From NCBI GenBank assembly GCA_044225555.1, contig JBGAIM010000012.1, positions 1 to 64,000 of the forward strand: DNA of 64,000 bases. Direction: 5' to 3'. Under the pieces are notes generated by a model. The model worked only from the letters and a program-made list of their open reading frames with translations. It searched no databases and was not told where the DNA came from. The stretch's first letter is position 1; each line of letters begins with the position of its first letter. Both the position numbers and the translations under genes were made by a program. This DNA comes from JADLHS01 sp044225555. GTDB lineage: Bacteria; Verrucomicrobiota; Verrucomicrobiia; Limisphaerales; JADLHS01. Shown here piece after piece: positions 33,891 through 42,141 of the stretch.

Positions 33891-33911
33891 CGGAGCGCCG
33901 GTCTCCGACCC
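33891..33911. repeat. GGAGCGCCGGTCTCCGAC palindromic repeat, copy
   Basis: CGGAG and CTCCG flank a 7-nt centre. The same 17-18 nt core recurs at 42283-42300 and 42508-42528 inside mutY. Confidence 0.75.
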
Positions 33912-34049
33912 GGCACGGAAACGAAACCCCAAAAACGCACCGGATCGAAGTCCAGACCTTGAATCCTCGCCTCATGATCTCGTTCCGTTCTTTTCGCGTA
34001 GTTCACGTGGTTCGTGTTCATTCTTGGTTTTGGTTTCACGGCTTCGCCT

Positions 34050-34901
34050 TCACCTCGCAGGCAGGTGCGCGGCCAACCAGGCATGGTCGGGCACCTCCCG
34101 CGACCAAACCGGATTCAGATAATAATTCCAGTCCCACGGGACAACCTTCGCGATGACCCATCGATGTCCTTCCACATGACCGTCGAGGAAGGACAAGTTT
34201 GCGCCTCGGCGATGACGATCTGCCGGGTAGTCAAACCACTCGCAGCCACCGATGACAAAAATGCCATCGTCCACCGACTGCTCGTGATCATCAATCAAGA
34301 CAAAGATCTCGGCTGGACCAGGTGCGGCGATCTGACCTGCGTTCCACTTTCGCACTTGGCCGCGGGGATTTGGGTCCGCCCAAACTTGACCGTTTACCGT
34401 GAAGTCGCCGCCGAGCCACCACTGGACGCTGTAACTGCGGGTGTGCAGGAGCGGGAAGTTTCCCTTGGTCTTGGCCCGATCCGACGGGCAATGGTAACTG
34501 CCGACCGCTGGAGCGTAGGCGTATAAGCTGCCATCCACCAGGTTAGCCGAAGAATCGTCGCGTTGGGCGTTTCCCAGCACCCACGAATTGGAAATATTAA
34601 ACGCCCGACCGTACGCGTAAATGGAAGTGTTCGCTGGGAAACGGTCGTTGTGATCTGCCTCGTAGGATTTCCAACCGAGCTGTAACTGCCGGAGGTTGTT
34701 GAAACAACTCACGCTCTGCGCCCGGGTCCGCGCCTTGGACAAAGCCGGCAGCAGCAAGGTCGCCAGCAATACGATGATCCCCATCACCACCAGCAGTTCC
34801 ACCAGGGTGAAGGCACGACATAACGCAACGCTGGGCCGCCCCGGAGACTCGCTCGCTCGCGCGGAAAACGCCGCCGAGAATTCACGGTTGCTTGATTTCA
34901 T
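34050..34901 (-). CDS. Prepilin-like protein with N-methylation signal and H-X9-DG motif
   Basis: Protein of 283 residues. A type IV prepilin/pseudopilin leader follows a 29-residue basic N-terminus: FTLVELLVVMGIIVLLATLL, with cleavage expected before the Phe. The rest is a globular domain with NNLRQLQLGWKSYEADHNDR, GSYHCPSDRAKTKGNFPLL and, near the end, ANLSFLDGHVEGHRW, the D-G motif of the verrucomicrobial/planctomycete H-X9-DG family. These proteins are numerous in PVC genomes and probably surface-exposed. The start at 34901 precedes the leader; upstream lies promoter motif copy A. Confidence 0.88.
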   Translation of the reverse strand: MKSSNREFSAAFSARASESPGRPSVALCRAFTLVELLVVMGIIVLLATLLLPALSKARTRAQSVSCFNNLRQLQLGWKSYEADHNDRFPANTSIYAYGRAFNISNSWVLGNAQRDDSSANLVDGSLYAYAPAVGSYHCPSDRAKTKGNFPLLHTRSYSVQWWLGGDFTVNGQVWADPNPRGQVRKWNAGQIAAPGPAEIFVLIDDHEQSVDDGIFVIGGCEWFDYPADRHRRGANLSFLDGHVEGHRWVIAKVVPWDWNYYLNPVWSREVPDHAWLAAHLPAR

Positions 34902-35278
34902 ACGTTGGCCTTTGTGTTCGTGCCCGACCTCGACAGTCATCTCACCCATGAGGGGTTTCACTGGTTACTACGGCATTGGGTGGAAAACCTAACAACAGGC
35001 TGAAAGAAATAATCGCTTGGCCGCAAAGGGGCACAAAAGGCGCAACGGGGTAAGGCTGGGGCGCGGGCAAAGGAATCGAAACAATCTGCCCTATCCATTC
35101 CCTTGCCGATCATTCCGCTGCCAGACGCTCGCTCGATTACCGGGCTGCCGCCAACCTACGGCAGCCCGGGTTTCGCCGAGGCGAAGGGAGTAAACCCATG
35201 AAACCCTTCTTCGCCCCGCCTGACCTATGGAAGACAACTCGCGCGCGGCGATTGCACCTGGGCTTCATGGCTTGGACC
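34902..35278. other. Intergenic region: promoter A, duplicated upstream sequence and large hairpin
   Basis: 377 bp without a gene. It holds ECF-like promoter copy A (34961-34993), a stretch at about 34993-35055 similar to 37399-37455, and an 11-bp perfect hairpin CCGGGCTGCCG/CGGCAGCCCGG (35140-35150 and 35159-35169) followed by TTCGCCGAGGCGAA. The hairpin lies 110 bp downstream of the FG-GAP gene and may end its transcript. Confidence 0.6.
34961..34993 (-). promoter_or_regulatory. Putative ECF-type promoter A (GTTAG-N16-CGTAGTA)
   Basis: Minus-strand GTTAG (34993-34989), exactly 16 nt, then CGTAGTAACCAGTG starting at 34972. ECF -10 elements are often CGT-like with 16-17 nt spacing (known). 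Transcription would begin about 60 nt before the prepilin ATG. Copies B and C show the same layout. Confidence 0.6.
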
Positions 35279-37312
35279 TCACGGCACCTGGAGGCGGTAG
35301 AAGCAGTGGGCGTAATTGGTCGCGCGCCAGTCGGTGTAATTGGTGGTAACCCCGGCGCTGGTGCGGGCCAGCAGCTTGGTCCAGTTCACCAGATTGGTGG
35401 AGCCTTCCAGAATGTAGCGGGCTGGAGCGTCAGGCTCGGTGAACGTGAGTTGCACACCGTTGGCATTCTTGGTCGCACCCGTGAACACCGGTGCTGTGCC
35501 GTAACCCTGACTCTCGACCACGGTGAGAAACTGGTTGGCCGCGACGTTCGGGATTTCCTGCACGATGCCTGATGGCCATTCGATGCGCAGCGTGGTGACA
35601 TTGGTGGCGTCGCCGAGGCCGAAGTGGGCGAGCAGGCCATTGTCCATTTGCACTTCTCCTTGCCCGGAGATTTCCCGCATTTGCCAGAAGTTCGTGCCGA
35701 CGATGGTCGCGTTAACTCGCACCTTGGCGCCGATGCCATCGCGGTTCGAGGCCCGGCCGTCGAGCTTCACCTTCAGCCAGTGATTGGTGTTCCCATTATT
35801 CCGGAATAGGGAGTGCCGCAGGTTGGGGCCATATGGCATTAGTATGTCCAGGAAGCCATCGTTGTTATAGTCGCCTGGAACATGCCATCCCATGGCGCTC
35901 GTCGGACTGCCGAGGTTCCTACTTGTGAATGTTCCGTCACCATTATTCCGGAGAAAGGCGGCTGGGCGAGTCCCCGAAACGAAATTGGCAACAATATCCT
36001 GCCACCCGTTATTATCATAATCACCGGCCCAAATTGCATAGCAGTTCGTGAGCTGGCTGGAGAAGGCAATGGCGGCCACGTTGGTAAAGCCTTGCCCTGC
36101 AAGATTGCGGTAAAGCCCCACCAATCCTTTTTCGGCCCACACCAAAGCATCGAGGAAACCATCGTTGTCATAATCCGCCCAGGTGATGGCCGTGTAGCCC
36201 CCTGTGTTCCGTTTCATCTCGCCGATGTCCATCAGTGAGAATTTCCCCTGCCCATCAAGGTGAAGAAGTTGATTGGTCGTATAATTCCACCAGCTTGACA
36301 AGCACCCGTTTCCCACGCACCGGCTCAGTTCGGGCCATCCGTCATTGTCGACATCAGCCCATGCGGCAATGTCGGTTGGAGCTGAGTCGCCGACGATCAG
36401 TCCCACCTCTGCAGCGGTCATCTTCCGGAAGGGTACGTCCCCGTTGTTTCGATAGAAGAGATCATTCTGCCCGGGGCAACCCCCGTAAGTACCCACGAAG
36501 AGATCAAGGACGCCATCCCGATCATAGTCGGCCCAGGCTCCGGTGCCGGAATCGAGCCCGTCGATTACGGGATGACCAGTGGTGATCCGCGTGAACGAGC
36601 CGCCGCCGTTATTGTGGAAAAGTATGTCGTTCACACCGGAGAAGTTTGGCACGAAGAGATCCACCTTGCCGTCGTTGTCGTAATCGGCCCAGACATGGGC
36701 GAAAGTCCGCACGTACGTCAGGGCAATTGCGTTGGTCGTTATCTTTCTGAACGTGCCGTTGCCCTCATTGTGATAGAGCGGGGTGACCGCCGAAATATTC
36801 CCTCCCGGCGCGACACTCACGTCCAGCAGGCCATCGCCGTCGTAGTCAATCCAACAAGCATTCCAGGCTCCGACGGTATCTGTGGTCAAATCGCCGCCAG
36901 CGACCTGGGTAAACGTAGGATCAATCGTCAGCAACGCCGTGCGGGAGTTGGTGAACCCGCCGATGACGTTGCTGGCCCAAGCGACGTAGCCGCCGGCATG
37001 GGCGACAGTGACGTTGGTGATTTGGAGTATGGAGTTCGTAGCCGAGGGTAGGTTGGTGCCTTCATGCTGCCACTGATAACTCAATGGCGGATAAGCAGTG
37101 TTGGCATTAACTTGGAGGGTGACGCTAACCCCCGCACTGACGTTCGTGTCCAAGGGACGGTTGGGTACGGTCCACCACGGATCCTGCCCGATAGCGGTGA
37201 GCAGGAAGCCGAGGAGGCTTATGGTTACAGCAAGCCCAGCGAAATGAGTCCGCTGCGCCCACGTGACGAGGTCGTTTTGAAACGACGATTTTGTTGTGAG
37301 TTTCGTTTTCAT
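35279..37312 (-). CDS. FG-GAP/VCBS repeat protein with Ig-like and ASPIC/UnbV domains (secreted)
   Basis: Exported protein of 677 residues. After a signal (HFAGLAVTISLLGFLLTAIG) comes an Ig-like domain (VSVTLQVNANTAYPPLSYQW). Then FG-GAP/VCBS units with Ca-binding loops recur: DYDGDGLLDVS, DYDNDGKVDLF, DYDRDGVLDLF, DVDNDGWPEL, DYDNDGFLDAL, DYDNNGWQDIV, DYNNDGFLDIL. The ASPIC/UnbV segment follows (NHWLKVKLDGRASNRDGIG, GLGDATNVTTLRIEWPSG), and the last 70 residues resemble a fibronectin-like tail (YILEGSTNLVNWTKL). This is an integrin-alpha-like extracellular beta-propeller; ligand unknown. The start at 37312 is set by the signal peptide. Confidence 0.88.
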   Translation of the reverse strand: MKTKLTTKSSFQNDLVTWAQRTHFAGLAVTISLLGFLLTAIGQDPWWTVPNRPLDTNVSAGVSVTLQVNANTAYPPLSYQWQHEGTNLPSATNSILQITNVTVAHAGGYVAWASNVIGGFTNSRTALLTIDPTFTQVAGGDLTTDTVGAWNACWIDYDGDGLLDVSVAPGGNISAVTPLYHNEGNGTFRKITTNAIALTYVRTFAHVWADYDNDGKVDLFVPNFSGVNDILFHNNGGGSFTRITTGHPVIDGLDSGTGAWADYDRDGVLDLFVGTYGGCPGQNDLFYRNNGDVPFRKMTAAEVGLIVGDSAPTDIAAWADVDNDGWPELSRCVGNGCLSSWWNYTTNQLLHLDGQGKFSLMDIGEMKRNTGGYTAITWADYDNDGFLDALVWAEKGLVGLYRNLAGQGFTNVAAIAFSSQLTNCYAIWAGDYDNNGWQDIVANFVSGTRPAAFLRNNGDGTFTSRNLGSPTSAMGWHVPGDYNNDGFLDILMPYGPNLRHSLFRNNGNTNHWLKVKLDGRASNRDGIGAKVRVNATIVGTNFWQMREISGQGEVQMDNGLLAHFGLGDATNVTTLRIEWPSGIVQEIPNVAANQFLTVVESQGYGTAPVFTGATKNANGVQLTFTEPDAPARYILEGSTNLVNWTKLLARTSAGVTTNYTDWRATNYAHCFYRLQVP

Positions 37313-37688
37313 AGGTCCTTTTGGTTTCGCCACTGTGCGGGTTGCGCCCCACACGGAGGCCTTCATTGGCGTACTACGGCATCCGGTGGAAAACCTAACA
37401 ACCACCGGAAAGAAAAAATCGCCTGGCCGCCAAAAGGCACAGAAGGCGCAGAAAGGTGGAAGCCAGCGCTCTTGGTTCGGTAAAGCAATATTCCGCCGGG
37501 CCGGTGGGGCACTAGCCGTTTTGCCTGCTTCATACTTCCCCGAGTTTTGTGCTGCTTGTGTCTTTTGGTGCCATGCAGCGGCAGCGTTTGAGTTTCACTC
37601 CATCGTCACGGCGACTAGGAACGGAGCGGCGGTGGGGTCATCTCGGCCACGCCCGCGCTCCTTATCTTTTCTGCGTGGATCTGCGGTT
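37313..37688. other. Intergenic region with promoter B
   Basis: 376 bp between the FG-GAP gene and the kinase gene, both minus strand. It holds promoter copy B and the 37399-37455 block similar to 34993-35055 (GGCCGCCAAAAGGCACAGAA). Nothing else recognisable; no coding region. Confidence 0.55.
37371..37399 (-). promoter_or_regulatory. Putative ECF-type promoter B (GTTAG-N16-CGTAGTA)
   Basis: GTTAG at 37399-37395, 16 nt, then CGTAGTACGCC from 37378. It precedes the FG-GAP gene start by about 60 nt. Spacing is identical to copies A and C. Confidence 0.6.
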
Positions 37689-40600
37689 TCAGCGCGAGGT
37701 GACGGCGTTGGTCATCTGCGCCTCCGCCGCTGCGATTTCTTCCCACGACGGCGCTACCCAAGCCTGCCACGGCGGGCCGGCGAGAATCGCGTCCCCATCG
37801 GCACTCCATGTGGTCGCGACTAGAAGCGACCCGGTGCCGGCCAAGGTCAGGAGTTCCTGCCGCGTACCGACATCCCAGAGCTTGACGGCCTCGCGCCCGC
37901 CACCAGCGGAAATCAACCGCCGTCCATCCGGGGAGAAGGCGATGCCAAAGGCCCCGTTCAGGTGGGCGTGGAGGTCGCTGCTCAACTCGCCCGTGAGGGG
38001 TTCAAACAACCGCAGCAAACCACCCACGGTGGATAAGGCTACCAGTCCGCCATCGGGCGAAACCGACAGCGACGAGGGGGAATGTCTCCCGGGGACACGC
38101 CGTGGTGACTGGTCGGTGTGAGACAGGTCGTAGAATCTGATTTCATGGTCGGTGACTGGTTCGATGACCACCACCAGCACCCGGTCGCCCGCGGCAAAGG
38201 CCGCATCACGTATGATCCCGCCGCTTGACGCTACGATCTGCCCGGTTTCGACATTCCAAGCGCGCAAGGAATCCCGCCCCTTGATCGCGGCTGCCAGGTA
38301 TTTTCCATCCCCACTGAAGCGAAAAGGAACCAGCCCCGGAACATCGCTCTTCAGCTCCATTCGACAGCCAGGTGTCGCCAGACTCTTCAGGTAAACCGAG
38401 TTTGGTGAAGTTCCTTCGGTCCACGCGACCAGTTGGCGGGTGGTGTTGTAGGCAAATCCGGTCGGGTGCGCGCCGGAATCCAAACTAACAGCACCTCGTT
38501 GAATGAACGCGGAACCACACAATTCCCGGACCTGAATCTGGTTGGTCCCGTCCCAATGGCACAGAATGTTGGTGATAAACCAGCCCAAGACATTGGTGGA
38601 GAACCCGATCTCGAACAGCGGTTGCGGGGCGGAGGCAAGTTTGAGATCAAGCAGTTCGGGTGCATGGCCGGGTGGTAGCAACAGCAAGCGCGAGTGGTCC
38701 AGCGACAAAACCTGATCGAACCGGAGGTACTCCGGCAAACGGCGGTATCCATCCGTGGCGCTCTTGCCATCCTCCTGCCACAACATGAGGTCACCGTCCT
38801 TGCTCGCGCTGGCGACAAGCTGTGCCGTCTCCGAAATTGCAACGCCTTGAACCTCGTCGTTGTGGCCGCGCAGCACGCTGGTCTCGGTCCAAGTGCGCGT
38901 ATCCCAAAAGCGGATGGTTTGATCGCTCGACGCGGAGAGCAAATGTTGGCCGTCCTTCGTGAAGACCAGCTTGGTAACCCAACCAGCGTGTCCGGCAAGT
39001 TGGGCGATGAGCCGGCCGGTCGCAGCTTCCCAGACGTGGATGGTGGGATCTTCATATCCGGATCCCGAAGCCAGCACCCGCCCGTCGGGCGAGATAGCCA
39101 ATGTGGACAGCCCCAAGTCGCGTTGGCGTTCGGTCTGCCAGAGTTCCGCGCCAGTGACGAGATCGAGACACTGGATGTTGTAGCGGTAATTCGGACGGTC
39201 AGAACGTGCCAGATACACACGCCGGTTGTCGGGGGATAGCCGTGCGGCTCCAATTTCGGGATTATAGCTATAGATGGTCGGGTGGCGGCTTTCGATCTCG
39301 GCTGACGACGCATTCACCACCCAGACCGCGTCGGCGAATTCAGGGGTTGATCGGGCTGATCCGGCGTAGATGACCACCCGCGAACCATCCTGCGAAAACG
39401 CCAGGTCACGAACGTCCCCCGCGCCTAGGGTGGGCGCCCGCCAGAGGATTGATTCCCGGCCAGAGTCGAGGTCATACAGGGTGACTACTCTGGGTTCGGA
39501 AGTTGCCGCCAGAAGGTTGCGAACCGGAGAAAAGGCCACCCGTCCCTGGTAGGGCTGGTCGCGATCCGTGAGGGCCCGAATCAATCGCCGGCCCGGCACA
39601 TTCCACAAATCCACGCGTCCGTTGTACCAACCCACGGCCAAGAGGCTGCCATTTGGGGAAAAGCTGACGGAATATCCGCGCATCGGTCGATTGGTGAGCG
39701 TGACGAGCGCGCTGCTGCGGGTCAGTTGCCAGAGATAACGCCACTCCCATCCGCGGAGGTCTTCCTCGCCGGGTTGTGGACGATGCCGGTCCAGCAACCG
39801 ACGCGCGCGACCGAGATTGTTCATTTTCAGCGCCTGCTGGGCGAGATTCATGTCCGAGGCGTAAAGCAAGCGTTTTGCATGCTGCGCGGTTTCATCGGCA
39901 CGGTCACGCTGCCGTGCTTCTTCCATCACCATCTTCTCCGCCCGTTGCCATTGGGACAGCACGCCCCAAAGGCCTGAGGCCCCGAATATCACTAGGGCCA
40001 ATGAAAGCCCGGCGATTTGCGGTTTGCGCCGGCACCAGCGCCAGAAATGCGTGGCCACGCTGACGGGGCGGGCTTGAATCGGTTCACCGCGGAGGAAGCG
40101 ACCCAGTTCGTCGGCCACTGCCTGCGCCGAGGCGTAGCGTTGTTTCGGTTCTTTTTGCAGGCATTTGAGACAGAGCGTTTCGAGGTCGCGCGGGACACTC
40201 GGGTTCAAGGTGCGCGGCGACACGGGATCGTTCTCCAGGACCTGGCGCACGGCGGCGCTCGCATCCTCGGCCATGAACGGCGGTCGGGTGGTGAGCAGGT
40301 AATAGAGGATCGCGCCCAGGCCGTAGATGTCGCTGGTCGGGCCGCTGGTCTTGTGTTTGCCCGCCGCCTGTTCGGGCGGCATGAAGTTGGGCGAACCCAG
40401 GGCTTGGCCGGACACGGTCAGGTCGGAGGTCGAACCGGAGAGGCGCTTCGCCAGACCGAAGTCGGTGATGCGCGGCTGGTCGAATGCATCAATGAGAACG
40501 TTCGACGGCTTGAGGTCGCGATGCAGCACGCCTTGTTGATGTGCGTAGTGGATGGCTTTGGCGATGGTTTCCACGTAAGCCGCCGCACTGCGAGCGGGCA

Positions 40601-41060
40601 ATGGTTGATCGCGCACGAGATCCACCAGGCTGCGGCCCGAGACGAAATCCATCGTGAAATACGGCAAGCCGTCCTGTTCGCCGATTTCGTGGATGGCGAC
40701 GATGTTCGGGTGTTGCAGTTGTGCGGCGAGTTCGGCTTCGGAGCGAAACCGGCCGAGAGCGACCTTGCCGGCGAATTGGCCGCCGAGCAGCATCTTGAGC
40801 GCAACTTCGCGATGCAGGCTGCGTTGGCGGGCGCGATAAACCACGCCCATACCGCCGTGGCCGAGTTCTTCCAGAAGCTCGTAGTCACCAAAGACACCTA
40901 GATGCCTCGCGTTTGTGAAGGCGGTCGACTCGCCGTCTGCCGCGAGGGCTTCGCGCATAAGGCATTTCGGGCAGAGGCCCAGCGGCGCGTCGGACCCGAG
41001 CGTGTCGCCACACACCGGGCAGCGGGCTTCGGACGATGGACTGGAACTGACGTCGTTCAA
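37689..41060 (-). CDS. Membrane Ser/Thr protein kinase with C-terminal WD40 repeats
   Basis: Protein of 1123 residues. A zinc-ribbon-like head (CPVCGDTLGSD...CPKC, residues 14-33) precedes a Hanks-type kinase domain (58-325): LGHGGMGVVYRAR, VALKML (Lys89), HRDLKPSNVLI (Asp182), DFGLAK, and SPNFMPPEQAAG in the activation segment. One membrane helix (GLSLALVIFGASGLWGVLSQ, about 350-369) is followed by a coiled segment and WD40-like units to the end (FSPNGSLLAVGWYNGRVDLW, AISPDGRVLASGSGY, FSPDGRRLISAGGGREAVKL). The start is TTG at 41060, preceded by AGGA at good spacing. The kinase faces the cytoplasm and the propeller the periplasm. It follows an ECF sigma gene. Confidence 0.92.
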   Translation of the reverse strand: MNDVSSSPSSEARCPVCGDTLGSDAPLGLCPKCLMREALAADGESTAFTNARHLGVFGDYELLEELGHGGMGVVYRARQRSLHREVALKMLLGGQFAGKVALGRFRSEAELAAQLQHPNIVAIHEIGEQDGLPYFTMDFVSGRSLVDLVRDQPLPARSAAAYVETIAKAIHYAHQQGVLHRDLKPSNVLIDAFDQPRITDFGLAKRLSGSTSDLTVSGQALGSPNFMPPEQAAGKHKTSGPTSDIYGLGAILYYLLTTRPPFMAEDASAAVRQVLENDPVSPRTLNPSVPRDLETLCLKCLQKEPKQRYASAQAVADELGRFLRGEPIQARPVSVATHFWRWCRRKPQIAGLSLALVIFGASGLWGVLSQWQRAEKMVMEEARQRDRADETAQHAKRLLYASDMNLAQQALKMNNLGRARRLLDRHRPQPGEEDLRGWEWRYLWQLTRSSALVTLTNRPMRGYSVSFSPNGSLLAVGWYNGRVDLWNVPGRRLIRALTDRDQPYQGRVAFSPVRNLLAATSEPRVVTLYDLDSGRESILWRAPTLGAGDVRDLAFSQDGSRVVIYAGSARSTPEFADAVWVVNASSAEIESRHPTIYSYNPEIGAARLSPDNRRVYLARSDRPNYRYNIQCLDLVTGAELWQTERQRDLGLSTLAISPDGRVLASGSGYEDPTIHVWEAATGRLIAQLAGHAGWVTKLVFTKDGQHLLSASSDQTIRFWDTRTWTETSVLRGHNDEVQGVAISETAQLVASASKDGDLMLWQEDGKSATDGYRRLPEYLRFDQVLSLDHSRLLLLPPGHAPELLDLKLASAPQPLFEIGFSTNVLGWFITNILCHWDGTNQIQVRELCGSAFIQRGAVSLDSGAHPTGFAYNTTRQLVAWTEGTSPNSVYLKSLATPGCRMELKSDVPGLVPFRFSGDGKYLAAAIKGRDSLRAWNVETGQIVASSGGIIRDAAFAAGDRVLVVVIEPVTDHEIRFYDLSHTDQSPRRVPGRHSPSSLSVSPDGGLVALSTVGGLLRLFEPLTGELSSDLHAHLNGAFGIAFSPDGRRLISAGGGREAVKLWDVGTRQELLTLAGTGSLLVATTWSADGDAILAGPPWQAWVAPSWEEIAAAEAQMTNAVTSR

Positions 41061-41082
41061 GTTTAGGTCCTACACTGGTTAC

Positions 41083-41107
41083 TACGGCACCGGCGGAGAA
41101 AGCTAAC
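41083..41107 (-). promoter_or_regulatory. Putative ECF-type promoter C (GTTAG-N16-CGTAGTA)
   Basis: GTTAG at 41107-41103 begins 4 nt after the sigma gene stop; after 16 nt comes CGTAGTAACCAGTGTAGGA. The transcript would start about 20 nt before the kinase TTG codon, leaving the AGGA ribosome site in place. The sigma factor gene directly upstream makes autogenous control of the kinase likely (inference). Confidence 0.65.
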
Positions 41108-41110
41108 GGT

Positions 41111-41833
41111 TCAACCACTCAAAATTTTGAAGAGGTGGCGCATCTCCTCTTCGATCTCGACCGGACGGCTGACGGTGTGGGCGATCTCTTCGCAGACGAG
41201 TTCGCGGTAATGTCGGCGCAGGCGATGCACGGTCATGCTGAGCGCGGCCTCGCTCAGGCCGAGTTGCGGCGCCAGTTCGGCGTACGACACGCCGCGATCG
41301 CCGAGCAACACGCCTTTGAGGCGGGCAAACAAATCGGCGCGTCCGCTCGCCGCCGCTTCGGATTCCAACTGGCGGAGCACATTGTCGAGCAGCGTCAACG
41401 CCCAGCGCCGCTCGAAGAGTTGTTCCGGCGTGTCCGGATTGGCCGGCTCCAGCGCGTAGCGGTGTTCGGCCACGATGGCGTCCAAGGACAACAACGGTTT
41501 TCCGTCCCCGCGCTTCTGACGATGGGCGTGATCCACCGTGTCGGCGACAAAATGATTGAGCGCCGCGAGCAGATAGGAACGGAAGCGGCCTTTGTCGGAA
41601 ACCGCTGAGGTGAAGAACTGGTTTGACAGCAAATGGGCGATGAAGCCTTGAACCAGGTCCTCCGCATCGGCCGGTTGATGACCGCGTCGCCGCAAGTAGG
41701 CGTAGAGGGGATACCAGTAGGCGGTGCAGAGCTGTTGGAGCGCTTCGCGGGCGCGGTTGGGGTCGAGGGTATGCGTGGCCAGCACCACACTCCAGTGGGT
41801 GGACGGAAAAACCTGAGCCGGAGTCCCGATCAT
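41111..41833 (-). CDS. ECF-like RNA polymerase sigma factor (PVC type)
   Basis: Protein of 240 residues. Region 2 is LQQLCTAYWYPLYAYLRRRG with AEDLVQGFIAHLL, and region 4 is YAELAPQLGLSEAALSMTVH followed by RLRRHYRELV, a helix-turn-helix. The N-terminal FPSTHWSVVLATHTLD is a hallmark of planctomycete/verrucomicrobial ECF sigma factors encoded beside Ser/Thr kinases. The frame extends upstream through a dispersed repeat to a TTG at 41932, but that stretch is repeat sequence; the ATG at 41833 gives the family N-terminus. It is 50 bp upstream of the kinase and likely controls promoters A to C (inference). No anti-sigma gene is adjacent. Confidence 0.88.
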   Translation of the reverse strand: MIGTPAQVFPSTHWSVVLATHTLDPNRAREALQQLCTAYWYPLYAYLRRRGHQPADAEDLVQGFIAHLLSNQFFTSAVSDKGRFRSYLLAALNHFVADTVDHAHRQKRGDGKPLLSLDAIVAEHRYALEPANPDTPEQLFERRWALTLLDNVLRQLESEAAASGRADLFARLKGVLLGDRGVSYAELAPQLGLSEAALSMTVHRLRRHYRELVCEEIAHTVSRPVEIEEEMRHLFKILSG

Positions 41834-42141
41834 AGCCGGCAGGACAATGGTTTGGTAATGCGTGAGTCTGGCGGGGGCGAGTGCAGTTGCCGAAAACAAC
41901 TGCCGTACGAGGGCAGCCGCCTTCGTCTCCAAGTTGAATTATCCGCCCGCTACCCAAGGCCTCAAGCACATTTGCCGCTCATTTATTGGCCAACGCTTGC
42001 AGCACGACTAATCTTGGCGGGCGACTATCCCTCGTGGTGAGTCAGGGGCGGGACGCTGAGTGTAACCCGCAGTCCAGTTTCCATGCTAACCACACAACCG
42101 GCGGAATTTGCGGAACCTCTTCGCATTGATGAACCGTTGAC
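41834..42141. other. Intergenic region with 60-nt repeat
   Basis: 308 bp between mutY and the sigma gene, both read on the minus strand. It contains the repeat copy 41873-41932 and otherwise nothing recognisable. A GTTAG occurs near 42090 but with no CGTA at 16 nt, so the sigma gene itself does not carry the A-C motif. Confidence 0.5.
41873..41932. repeat. 60-nt dispersed repeat with GCAGTTG hairpin, copy 2
   Basis: Matches 33681-33740 over 60 nt with a few central changes. The hairpin GCAGTTG-CCGAAAA-CAACTGC is identical. It lies directly upstream of the sigma factor start. Confidence 0.85.

Larger units (their letters stand above)
33493..34049. other. Intergenic region rich in dispersed repeats
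   Basis: 557 bp with no credible gene. It holds a 60-nt repeat (33681-33740), a GGAGCGCCGGTCTCCG palindrome (33891-33911), and a stretch at about 33975-34025 made of TTCGYG-type units (GTAGTTCACGTGGTTCGTGT) like those at 43405-43445. Reading frames here are open only because of high GC. Confidence 0.6.

Noticed and set aside
33464..34156. Open frames of 194-230 codons in the repeat-rich gap
   Set aside because: They run through repeats and resemble no protein.
33493..35278. CRISPR array
   Set aside because: The repeats are dispersed and not regularly spaced; no cas genes are present.
41834..41932. Longer N-terminus of the sigma factor from a TTG
   Set aside because: This part is dispersed repeat sequence also found at 33681, and the family starts at the later ATG.
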